A DNA stretch of 40,469 nucleotides, taken from assembly GCA_947492525.1 (NCBI GenBank), contig CANLNQ010000043.1, forward strand, positions 1-40,469, given 5' to 3'. The position numbers were made by a program, and so were the translations under genes. A model generated the notes under the pieces. That model worked only from the letters and a program-made list of their open reading frames with translations. It made no database searches and was not told the origin of the DNA. Position 1 is the stretch's first letter. Each line of letters starts with the position of its first letter. Below, piece by piece: positions 8,823 through 16,402 of the stretch. The stretch is from an uncultured Granulosicoccus sp. (GTDB lineage: Bacteria; Pseudomonadota; Gammaproteobacteria; Granulosicoccales; Granulosicoccaceae).

Positions 8823-10901
8823 TGCCTTGCGGAAGGGGATACTCGGTTCGCCAGTCGGTGCTGCTGCCAGGGTGCTGACTTCAGCGTCGTCCTCTTCGCG
8901 AACTTCCAGCTCATCCGCCAGCTGCGTCAGAGGCGTGGGCATGCGAAGGCCATAGCCCTGAGCGAAGTCCACCTTCATCTCTCTCAGGCACTGCAAGGCA
9001 ACATCATCTTCGACAAACTCGGCAATGGTACGTGCCCCCACGGTATGGCCGATCTGATTGATCGCCGCCACCATGTCGCGATCGACCGTGTCGTCGGCAA
9101 TATTGCGGACCAGTGAGCCATCGATCTTCAGATAATCGAAGGACAGCTCCTTGAGGTAGGTAAAGCTGGAAAAGCCGGCGCCAAAGTCATCCAGTGCCAG
9201 TTTGCAACCCAGAGCGCGAATGCGGTCGATGAACACTCTGACCTTTTCGAAGTTGCTGACCGTTGCGCTTTCGGAGACTTCAAAGGCAATATTGGACGGA
9301 TCGATATCACCGCGACTGAGTCGCTCTACGATAAACCTGCTGAAGTCATCGTCGGTGAAGGACAGACCGGACAGATTGACCAGCAGGCAAGGGATGACAT
9401 GCTTGTCCTGATGCTCGGCCAACCAATCGATCACCTGGGTGAATACCCATTGATCGATCTCGGTCATGATGTTGTATTTCTCGGCAATGGGGATGAAGCG
9501 CGCCGGTGAATACAGCTCACCGTTCTCGCTGCGTATTCGCAGCAGGATCTCGCAATGTGCCATCGTCATGGAGCGCTCTGCGATCTCGAAAACGGGCTGA
9601 TAGAACAGCGACAGGCGATCATCGGCCAGGGCCTTGCGAATGGCCTGGATACCCGCCAGGTTGCTGCGGTACTTGACCATTTCGGCGTCATCGTCCTGTG
9701 TCACGTGTACCCGGTTGCGACCGGATTGCTTGGCCACATAACAGGCCGAGTCGACGTCCGCGAGCACCCGCTCCATGTTCTTGATCTGGCCATCGATGGG
9801 CGTCACGCCAACGCTCAGACTCACCTTGAAGCTCTGCTCCTCGTACATGAAAGTGAATTCGCTGACAATGACCCGCAGGTCTTCGGCCAGGCTCTGGATA
9901 TCCGGGAAGGAGCGGCCCTGGGCGATGATCGCGAATTCGTCGCCACCGACTCGGGCAAACAGATCGCCACGACGCAATCGCTTCTGCATCATCTGCGTCA
10001 GCTGGATCAGCAACTGGTCGCCGGCGTGATGACCGCAGGTGTCATTGACGATCTTGAAGCGGTCCAGATCGATATACAGCAGGCCGTGGGCATTGTCGCT
10101 ACGTTCGGCATTGTCGATGGTGTACTGCAGGTGCTGCTCGAACGATCGCCGGTTGTGGAGACCGGTCAGATCATCATGATTGGCCAGATGGGCAATACGC
10201 TTGTTGGCCCTGGCCACCCGCGCGATGACCGTGGCCGAGATGATCATCGACAGGGCGAAGGCGGCACTGACCAGGTAGATCATCAAACGCTGCGTGCGCT
10301 GGTAGGCCGCCTGATTGTTCTCCAGCGCCTCTTCGGCCAGAATCTTTTCCAGTTGCACCAGATCGTTGAGATGATTGAGCAGCACCAGTTCGTGCAGCTG
10401 AACCTCGTTGAGCACGCTTTTCTGCGCAGCGAGATTCTGTTCGCTGGAGTAGATTTCCGAGTTGGCACGCTCATAGGCGCTGGCGACTCGCCCATCAGCC
10501 TCGTTGATCTCCTTGAGTATTGCCTGCTCACGAGCGTTGGCCGAGAGCTCGGTCAATTCCTTGCGGGTCTGCTGGTAGCTTGCGGTGTGTTGAATCAGCT
10601 TGTCGAAGATGCGCTGGCGTTCCACCGTGTCTTCGGTCTGCACCAGTGAGCGCACGGCGGCAGAACGCATGCGGATGACATTGCGCATGTGATAGGCCCG
10701 GCTGGTCTTCTGCTCGGTATCCAGTATCACATTGGACATGCCGTCATTGACCCGCTGCAAGGTGCTCATGGACAGCCAGGTCGTCAGAATCATCAGCGAG
10801 AACACAAGCAGGAAGCCGGCACCAATCAATAGTTTGGTGTGATCCTTGTTGGAATTCTGTATCGACATCAGTGGTGTTTTCGTCCGTGAACTGCGGCCCA
10901 T
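8817..10901 (-). CDS. Membrane GGDEF/EAL cyclic-di-GMP enzyme
   Basis: The 694-residue protein has a membrane helix (about residues 23-43), a helical periplasmic sensor region (about 44-205) and a second membrane helix (about 206-228). A GGDEF domain (about 235-400) and an EAL domain (about 410-665) follow. The GGDEF motif is intact (319-323) and is preceded by an RxxD inhibitory site (310-313). In the EAL domain the signature reads E-I-L (451-453) rather than EAL, but the metal-binding DDFGAG (571-576) and KIDG (592-595) are present. Either cyclase or phosphodiesterase activity is therefore possible. Two starts are plausible, ATG at 10901 or ATG at 10868; neither has a strong ribosome site. 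It probably links an envelope signal to c-di-GMP, which commonly controls adhesion. It is convergent with slyD. Confidence 0.93.
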   Translation of the reverse strand: MGRSSRTKTPLMSIQNSNKDHTKLLIGAGFLLVFSLMILTTWLSMSTLQRVNDGMSNVILDTEQKTSRAYHMRNVIRMRSAAVRSLVQTEDTVERQRIFDKLIQHTASYQQTRKELTELSANAREQAILKEINEADGRVASAYERANSEIYSSEQNLAAQKSVLNEVQLHELVLLNHLNDLVQLEKILAEEALENNQAAYQRTQRLMIYLVSAAFALSMIISATVIARVARANKRIAHLANHDDLTGLHNRRSFEQHLQYTIDNAERSDNAHGLLYIDLDRFKIVNDTCGHHAGDQLLIQLTQMMQKRLRRGDLFARVGGDEFAIIAQGRSFPDIQSLAEDLRVIVSEFTFMYEEQSFKVSLSVGVTPIDGQIKNMERVLADVDSACYVAKQSGRNRVHVTQDDDAEMVKYRSNLAGIQAIRKALADDRLSLFYQPVFEIAERSMTMAHCEILLRIRSENGELYSPARFIPIAEKYNIMTEIDQWVFTQVIDWLAEHQDKHVIPCLLVNLSGLSFTDDDFSRFIVERLSRGDIDPSNIAFEVSESATVSNFEKVRVFIDRIRALGCKLALDDFGAGFSSFTYLKELSFDYLKIDGSLVRNIADDTVDRDMVAAINQIGHTVGARTIAEFVEDDVALQCLREMKVDFAQGYGLRMPTPLTQLADELEVREEDDAEVSTLAAAPTGEPSIPFRKAS

Positions 10902-11141
10902 TTCACGGGGGCGCTCTGAGTCAACTGTCTGGCAACTGGCATTGGCATGGTGACTGGAAGAGTGGTCCTGTTGTCTGGGGGTAGGTGATGGAGCGCAGGG
11001 GTTTGTTCTATCGTCAGTGTGGTATCGGCATGTTCATGGCTCGGTTGACCATGGTTGAAAGGTTATTTCGGAACCACATCACGTAGAAACGAGTTTCAGA
11101 CCCCGCTGCGGTTTAGCCGGTGTTCCGATGTCTGGTGTGCT

Positions 11142-12551
11142 TCACGAAAAGAGACCATGCAGCCAGAGTCGTTCGTCACTCGTACGCCGTTGGCGGTACA
11201 CCCAGTAATAGGCTCCGTCGGCGGTGGTGGCGATGAAATAATCCCGGCGCACATCGGTGTCATCCCACCAGCCGTTCTCGATACGCTCTGGCAGCGTCTG
11301 CAATGTGACGCTCTGATTCAGCGGGATGGGCTCTCGCAGTAACCACAGCGGCCGGGCAGGCCAGTGACCCGGAGGCGTCTGCCTGTCGAGCAAGGCGGTC
11401 AGCCAGGCTTTCTCGGGGCGATGATCCTCTCCGGTGGCCGGTGTGTACAGCGCCTCTCTGCCCAGACGTGCCGAGAGCCTGTCCATCAGTTGTTCGATGG
11501 TGCTGCCGCCTGCCTGACTTTTCATGAACAGGTCCCGGCCTTCGCGCTGCAGGTCGGCCAGTTCGGTGGATTCGAGCCCGAGGCGGATGACCGGGGAATC
11601 CAGAACCAGGTTGCTCAGGCGTTCGCTGGCAATGCGAAACAGATGCCGCGTATTGGCCGTGGCATCGAGAAACTTCAGATCCACGCGGGTGGTCGGACCA
11701 CGGTGGTGATCCAGCTGCAGCTGCAGATGGCGAACACCCAGATCGCGCGATCTCAGGTAGCCACCCAGGGCATTCATGAGGCGGTTCAGCGGAAAGCTCA
11801 GAGCCTGGGTGTCCGGTGCCTCCAGTGGCAGATCCAGCGCCGAGAAGAAGACTTCTGCCGGCTGGTAGGCGGTGCGCGGATCTGGCAGTCGTCCATCGAG
11901 CTTGTACAGCAGATCGGTGCAGGGACTGCCGAAGCGGCGTGTCAGAGCGGCAGCCGGCAGCGCGGTGAGCTCGGCCACGGTCTGCAGACCTGACTGACGA
12001 AGCCCCTTGAGGGTGAAGTCGTTCAAGGGCAGCCAGCCGACCGGCACGCTGGCCAGTGTCTCGGCCAGTGACTGACGGTCGAGCAATTGGCGATGCACAC
12101 CGGCCCGGGCGAACAGCATGGCGGCTGCCGGGGTGGGGGCAATGGCCGTGGACAGCGCCAGCTGTTGCTGCCGGACATCGTCGTGAACGCGTTCGAGCAG
12201 GGCTTCGAGACCACCGAACAGCGTCAGACTCGCCTGGATTTCCAGCAGGATGGTATCGGGTGGCTCGGGGGAGACCAGTGAGGAGTAGTGCAGGGCCCAG
12301 AGCGTGAGTTGCTCCAGATGGGCCAGCTGCTGCTGTTCATCATGATCGCTGGTGATCAGTGCCGGGACCATGTCATAGGCGTTCTTCAGCGCCTGCCCGG
12401 GGCGGATACCATGGGCTGCGGCAACGGCATTGCAGGCAAGAATGCGACGTCTGCTGCCTTCATGCAGAACCACGGCCCGAGGTTCATCAGCGCCGCCCTG
12501 ACCCTGTCGGTCGATTGGCAGCTGTGGAAAGTGCAGTGCCAGCCAGAGCAT
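11142..12551 (-). CDS. imuB: ImuB, catalytically inactive Y-family polymerase homologue
   Basis: The 469-residue protein opens with LWLALHFPQLPID and contains RRILACNAVAAAHGIRPG, typical of ImuB. It ends with the characteristic RRDYFIATTADGAYYWVYRQ block. ImuB resembles DNA polymerase IV or V but lacks the catalytic acidic residues; here the region that should carry them reads ILLEIQASLTLFGG. In known systems ImuB bridges ImuA, the beta clamp and the error-prone DnaE2 polymerase during SOS mutagenesis. It begins 3 bp after imuA and is clearly in the same operon. No dnaE2 follows: the next gene on this strand, after 240 bp, is the GGDEF/EAL gene. Confidence 0.92.
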   Translation of the reverse strand: MLWLALHFPQLPIDRQGQGGADEPRAVVLHEGSRRRILACNAVAAAHGIRPGQALKNAYDMVPALITSDHDEQQQLAHLEQLTLWALHYSSLVSPEPPDTILLEIQASLTLFGGLEALLERVHDDVRQQQLALSTAIAPTPAAAMLFARAGVHRQLLDRQSLAETLASVPVGWLPLNDFTLKGLRQSGLQTVAELTALPAAALTRRFGSPCTDLLYKLDGRLPDPRTAYQPAEVFFSALDLPLEAPDTQALSFPLNRLMNALGGYLRSRDLGVRHLQLQLDHHRGPTTRVDLKFLDATANTRHLFRIASERLSNLVLDSPVIRLGLESTELADLQREGRDLFMKSQAGGSTIEQLMDRLSARLGREALYTPATGEDHRPEKAWLTALLDRQTPPGHWPARPLWLLREPIPLNQSVTLQTLPERIENGWWDDTDVRRDYFIATTADGAYYWVYRQRRTSDERLWLHGLFS

Positions 12552-12554
12552 GGG

Positions 12555-13262
12555 TCAGACTGCCGGCTTGCTGGCGGGGCTGCTGACGGGGTGAGGGCGT
12601 GGCAGCTTGGCTGGAATGGGCCATTCGACACCCTGTGACGCATCGAACTCGGACGGTTCGATACAAACCGTGCATGGGTTGCCGCCACGCAGCTTGAAGA
12701 TATCCAGTTGCAGCCGTGCCTCGACGAGGGACAGGCGCAGGCGAGCGGCGACGGGTGAATGTTCCTTGTCGGCATGCCAGGGTCTGTAGACAGTGGCCCA
12801 GGTTCTGCCGGTTTCAGCGGCCAGCTGAAGGCGGCGCTGTTGCTGGGCACTGCTGCGATTGACCCAGGCAACCACGCCGGCAAACAAGCCCGAGCGCAGC
12901 ACCTGTTCGGTGGCCCACAGCGTATTGGCATCGTCGCCGCTGTCGATGATCAGCAACCGATCAAGCCGGACACAGGCGTTGCCCAGAGCCGGTGCATAAG
13001 GAATATAAGGCGGATTGATGAAGGCAGCCCATTGCCCTTCGCCAGTGATCCGGCGCAGCGCCGGCAGCAGCAGGCTGAGTTCCCCGATACCCTGATGCCT
13101 GCTCAGGAGTTCGGTGACGCCGCCAATGCACCAGCCCTGAGCGGGCAAGGCCTTGTCCAGTGCATCGAATCCGGTGGGTACGGATTCATCGTCATTGTAT
13201 CGGTCGCTACCTCGCCACAGCGTTGGCTGGGATTTCAACAAGGCATCAAGAGCGGAGTCCAT
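12555..13262 (-). CDS. imuA: ImuA, RecA-like SOS mutagenesis factor
   Basis: The 235-residue protein has the ImuA pattern: VPTGFDALDKALPAQGWCIGGVTELL, a degenerate nucleotide-binding loop (RHQGIGELSLLLPAL) and AAFINPPYIPYAPAL. A basic region, FKLRGGNPC, lies near the end. It is a RecA-fold protein of the ImuA group (sometimes annotated SulA-like) that takes part in translesion mutagenesis together with ImuB and DnaE2. It lies 114 bp downstream of lexA on the same strand and directly before imuB. I see no LexA box in the 114-bp gap, so it probably depends on read-through from the lexA promoter. Confidence 0.9.
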   Translation of the reverse strand: MDSALDALLKSQPTLWRGSDRYNDDESVPTGFDALDKALPAQGWCIGGVTELLSRHQGIGELSLLLPALRRITGEGQWAAFINPPYIPYAPALGNACVRLDRLLIIDSGDDANTLWATEQVLRSGLFAGVVAWVNRSSAQQQRRLQLAAETGRTWATVYRPWHADKEHSPVAARLRLSLVEARLQLDIFKLRGGNPCTVCIEPSEFDASQGVEWPIPAKLPRPHPVSSPASKPAV

Positions 13263-13376
13263 GGCGCACCAGCGGTTTCAACAAGGCAAGATTCATGGCG
13301 TACCGCATGTTGCGGGGTCGGGCGTGATGTCTGTCAAGCGTGCTGGCAGACATTCTGGCAGGGCCGTTCTTCGGGA

Positions 13377-13982
13377 TCAGGAATCGCGGCGCAGCACGCC
13401 GACATAGACCCCTTCGATATGAAATTCCTGTTCGCGCAGGTCTATGCGTATGGGTTCGAATTCATCGTTCTCGGGCAGCAGGGTAACGATATTGCCGCGC
13501 CGACGGAAACGTTTGACGGTCACTTCATCGTTGACCCGGGCAACGACGATCTGGTTGTTCTGCACATGTTCGGTGGCATGGACTGCCAGCAGGTCGCCAT
13601 TGAGAATGCCGACGTTCTGCATGCTGGTGCCGTTGACCCGCAGCAGGTAGTCGGCATGCGGGTAGAACAGGTCGGGATCGACGGGCAGGTATTCTTCGAC
13701 ATTCGAATCTGACATGATAGGCTCACCGGCAGCAACTCGGCCCACCAGCGGGATACCGTCTTCTTCCATTTCGCTGATCACCCGGATGCCGCGTGATGTT
13801 CCCGGAATGAGCTCGATGGCGCCCTTGCGCTCCAGAGCACGCAGATGATCATCGGCAGCCGTGGGAGAACGGAAACCGAAATGATCGCAGATGTCGGTAC
13901 GGGTGGGCGGGAAGCCGGTTCGATCGATATGTGACTGGATCATCCGCAGAATTTCCTGTTGACGCTTGGTAAGGTCCTGCAT
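13377..13982 (-). CDS. lexA: LexA, SOS repressor
   Basis: The 201-residue repressor has an N-terminal winged helix (MQDLTKRQQEIL, PPTRTDICDHFGF, SPTAADDHLRALERKG) and a C-terminal self-cleaving peptidase domain. The Ala-Gly cleavage site (residues 85-86 in VAAGEP), the catalytic Ser (S120 in GTSMQNVG) and the catalytic Lys (K157 in VTVKRF) are all present, one position away from E. coli LexA. The ATG at 13982 is preferred to an in-frame TTG two codons earlier because E. coli LexA aligns with it. RecA-stimulated self-cleavage releases SOS genes. A LexA box overlaps its own promoter, so it is autoregulated, and imuA-imuB follow in the same direction. Confidence 0.96.
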   Translation of the reverse strand: MQDLTKRQQEILRMIQSHIDRTGFPPTRTDICDHFGFRSPTAADDHLRALERKGAIELIPGTSRGIRVISEMEEDGIPLVGRVAAGEPIMSDSNVEEYLPVDPDLFYPHADYLLRVNGTSMQNVGILNGDLLAVHATEHVQNNQIVVARVNDEVTVKRFRRRGNIVTLLPENDEFEPIRIDLREQEFHIEGVYVGVLRRDS

Positions 13983-14010
13983 GCTCAATCACTCGTTCAT
14001 TGTCAGAGAC

Positions 14011-14042
14011 CTGAGTATATTTACAGTTGTCGGTCAATGCAA
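14011..14042 (-). promoter_or_regulatory. lexA promoter with overlapping SOS (LexA) box
   Basis: Read on the minus strand, a -35-like TTGCAT (14037-14042) and a -10-like TATACT (14014-14019) are separated by exactly 17 bp. The sequence CTG-TAAATATACT-CAG (14011-14026) matches the gammaproteobacterial LexA consensus CTG-N10-CAG and covers the -10 element, so bound LexA would block polymerase. The box lies about 30 bp before the lexA ATG. It probably controls the lexA-imuA-imuB unit. Confidence 0.92.
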
Positions 14043-14167
14043 CAGAAAATGAACCGCCCCGCGACTTCCCCTGTCTTCATGCCGTGAGTAGGGGCTGGGC
14101 GCCCGGGCTGACAGATGCGCTCAAGAGCGGCACAATAGTGTGAAATTCATCACCACGGCCAGCCCTC

Positions 14168-14779
14168 ATGAGCACACCCCGATCTCGCTTTCCGGTTCCG
14201 CCCGTTGATACCTTGCCGGACGATATCCGGTCGCGCATCGATGAGGTGGCTGAAAAGTCCGGATTCGTGCCGAATGTGTTTCGTGTGCTCGCTCATCGCC
14301 CGGACGAGTTTCGGGCATTCTTCGCCTATCACGACGCCCTGATGGAAAAGGAAAGCGGACTGAGCAAGGGCGAGCGCGAGATGATCGTGGTGGTGACCTC
14401 CGCCATGAACAGTTGCCTGTATTGCGTGGTGGCGCATGGTGCGATCGTACGCATACGCGAAAAGAACCCGCGCCTGGCCGAGCAGCTGGCTACCGACTAC
14501 ACGCGGGCCGATATCAGCGAACGGCAGATGGCGATGCTCGACTTTGCCTGTCTGGTGTGCGATCAGGCGGCGGAGGTGTCGGATGATGACCTGGAGGAAC
14601 TGCGTGAGCATGGTTTCAGTACCGAAGACATCTGGGATATTGGTGCCATAGCTGCATTCTTTGCCTTGTCCAACCGCATGGCGGGCCTGACGGACATGAT
14701 GCCCAATGACGAGTTCTATGCTCTGGGAAGGCAAGCTGCGCCAGGCCCTGAAAAGCCCAAGCCTCGACTGGTGAAGTAG
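14168..14779 (+). CDS. AhpD-like / carboxymuconolactone decarboxylase family peroxidase-related protein
   Basis: The 203-residue, probably cytoplasmic protein carries the redox motif C83-x-x-C86 with a nearby His90 (NSCLYCVVAHG). The preceding helix contains KGEREMIVVVTSAMN and the later FACLVCDQAAEVSDDDLEELREHGFS. This matches the uncharacterised peroxidase-related branch of the AhpD/CMD fold, whose members use the two cysteines for disulfide-based peroxide reduction. The physiological substrate is unknown. It is divergent from lexA, with about 185 bp between them, and ends 26 bp before a compound repeat array. No SOS box other than the lexA one is seen upstream; being 126 bp or more away, that box could affect this gene only weakly. 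Confidence 0.88.
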   Translation: MSTPRSRFPVPPVDTLPDDIRSRIDEVAEKSGFVPNVFRVLAHRPDEFRAFFAYHDALMEKESGLSKGEREMIVVVTSAMNSCLYCVVAHGAIVRIREKNPRLAEQLATDYTRADISERQMAMLDFACLVCDQAAEVSDDDLEELREHGFSTEDIWDIGAIAAFFALSNRMAGLTDMMPNDEFYALGRQAAPGPEKPKPRLVK

Positions 14780-14804
14780 AACCGGCGCGACAGCCGAAAT
14801 CCTC

Positions 14805-14894
14805 AGCCACAGCCACAGCCACAGACGCAAGACGCAAGACGCAAGACGCAAGCCGAAAGCCGAAAGCCGAAAGCCGAAAGCCGAAAGCCGAAAG
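14805..14894. repeat. Compound tandem repeat: 6-bp, 7-bp and 7-bp blocks
   Basis: Three AGCCAC units (14805-14822) are followed by four ACGCAAG units (14825-14852) and six CCGAAAG units (14853-14894). Adjacent blocks share parts of their sequence, as if one unit evolved from another. The array starts 25 bp after the stop of the AhpD-like gene and ends 81 bp before the aminotransferase start. Confidence 0.96.
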
Positions 14895-14975
14895 GCTGCC
14901 ACCACCCCGTAACCGCCGCTCAGCAAGGGCCCTGCAACTGCACTGCTTCCACTTCCTCAAACGGATAAACCGACC

Positions 14976-16346
14976 ATGGCGATCAACGACAAGCTGGACC
15001 AATGGGACCGACAGCACTTCTTTCATCCATCGACTCATCTGGCGCAGCATGCGCGTGGCGAGAGCCCCAATCGCATCATCACGACCGCCTCCGGTGTCCA
15101 TATCGAGGATCGTGACGGCAATCGGCTGCTGGATGCCTTTGCCGGGCTGTACTGCGTCAATGTGGGCTATGGCCGTTCGGAGATCACCGATGCCATTGCC
15201 GAACAGGCGAAGGAGCTGGCCTACTACCATTCCTACGTCGGTCATGGCACCGAGGCGTCCATCACGCTGGCGAAGATGGTGCTCGACAGGGCCCCGGACA
15301 ACATGTCCAAGGTGTATTTCGGTCTGGGAGGGTCGGACGCCAACGAGACCAATATCAAGCTGGTCTGGTATTACAACAATATACTGGGCAGGCCACGAAA
15401 AAAGAAGATCATCTCGCGCTGGCGCGGTTATCACGGCTCCGGCCTGATGACAGGTTCGCTGACCGGGCTGGAGCTGTTCCACCGAAAATTCGATCTGCCA
15501 TTGGAGCAGGTTCTGCACACCGAAGCGCCTTACTATCTGCGCCGCAGCGACCCATCCATGAGCGAAGAGGCATTCTCGGCAGATTGCGCGAGCCGACTCG
15601 AACAGATGATCGAGGCGGAAGGCGCTGACACCATCGCCGCCTTCATTGCCGAGCCGATTCTGGGCACCGGTGGTATCGTGCCGCCGCCGAAAGGGTACTG
15701 GGAAGCGATTCAGCCGGTACTGAAAAAGCACGACATTCTGCTGATTGCCGATGAGGTGGTCACCGGCTTCGGGCGACTGGGTACCATGTTCGGGTCGGAG
15801 CACTACGGGCTGGAAAGCGACATCATCACGATCGCCAAGGGGCTGACATCCGCCTATGCGCCCTTGTCCGGCTCGATCGTGTCTCAGCGCGTATGGGAGG
15901 TGCTGGAGAAGGGCACCGATGAACTGGGACCGATCGGCCATGGCTGGACCTATTCGGCACACCCGATCGGTGCCGCGGCAGGTGTGGCCAATCTGCAGTT
16001 GATCGACAAGCTGGGGCTGGTCGAGAACGCGGGCAAGACGGGCGCCTATCTGGTCGAGCAGCTACGCGAACGCTTTGCCGATCACCCGAAGGTGGCAGAA
16101 GTGCGAGGCGAGGGTATGCTCGCTGCCATCGAATTTGCCGAGGCCAGCTCGCCTCTGACGCTGTTCGATCCGGGCAGGAAGATCGGACCGGCGGTCGCCA
16201 CCGCATTGCTCAAGCACAACATCATCGCGCGCGCCATGCCTCAGGGCGATATTCTCGGATTTGCACCGCCGCTGAGTATCACGACCGACGAGGTGGATGT
16301 CGTGCTCGATGGCGTGGGCAATGCGATTGCGGAGGTGCTGGATTAG
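14976..16346 (+). CDS. Class III pyridoxal-phosphate aminotransferase
   Basis: The 456-residue enzyme is a full-length class III (omega-type) aminotransferase. Key elements are [12 protein letters not shown], which binds the cofactor phosphate (GS at 119-120), RWRGYHGS, the Asp of [15 protein letters not shown] (D259) and the Schiff-base lysine in [15 protein letters not shown] (K288). Such enzymes move an amino group from an amine or omega-amino acid to pyruvate or a similar acceptor. The sequence most resembles the group with putrescine/cadaverine- or beta-alanine-pyruvate activity, but the substrate cannot be fixed from sequence alone. It follows the AhpD-like gene after a repeat array and is convergent with the LOV kinase gene, with a perfect hairpin between them. 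Confidence 0.9.
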   Translation: MAINDKLDQWDRQHFFHPSTHLAQHARGESPNRIITTASGVHIEDRDGNRLLDAFAGLYCVNVGYGRSEITDAIAEQAKELAYYHSYVGHGTEASITLAKMVLDRAPDNMSKVYFGLGGSDANETNIKLVWYYNNILGRPRKKKIISRWRGYHGSGLMTGSLTGLELFHRKFDLPLEQVLHTEAPYYLRRSDPSMSEEAFSADCASRLEQMIEAEGADTIAAFIAEPILGTGGIVPPPKGYWEAIQPVLKKHDILLIADEVVTGFGRLGTMFGSEHYGLESDIITIAKGLTSAYAPLSGSIVSQRVWEVLEKGTDELGPIGHGWTYSAHPIGAAAGVANLQLIDKLGLVENAGKTGAYLVEQLRERFADHPKVAEVRGEGMLAAIEFAEASSPLTLFDPGRKIGPAVATALLKHNIIARAMPQGDILGFAPPLSITTDEVDVVLDGVGNAIAEVLD

Positions 16347-16357
16347 CCTGACTTGCG

Positions 16358-16388
16358 GAAGCCGCGTGACAACAGCTCACGCGGCTTC
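16358..16388. terminator. Perfect 12-bp hairpin between convergent genes
   Basis: GAAGCCGCGTGA (16358-16369) pairs perfectly with its complement at 16377-16388 around a 7-nt loop. It lies 12 bp after the aminotransferase stop and 15 bp after the kinase stop on the other strand, the expected place for a bidirectional terminator. Neither side has a strong T run. Confidence 0.7.
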
Positions 16389-16402
16389 GGACAGATTGGC
16401 GA

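Noticed and set aside
9555..10649. Plus-strand open frame (364 codons) opposite the GGDEF/EAL gene
   Set aside because: Antisense to conserved GGDEF motifs; composition typical of a shadow frame.
11142..12551. Active DNA polymerase IV (DinB)
   Set aside because: The catalytic acidic residues are not in place and the C-terminal RRDYFIATTADG block is typical of ImuB.
13263..13376. Second LexA box upstream of imuA
   Set aside because: CTG and CAG triplets occur, but spaced by 13 rather than 10 bp; the CTGGCAG pair is a direct repeat, not a palindrome.
14616..15962. Long minus-strand open frame (448 codons) opposite the aminotransferase and the repeat array
   Set aside because: It runs through the tandem repeat and lies opposite conserved enzyme motifs; no family resemblance.
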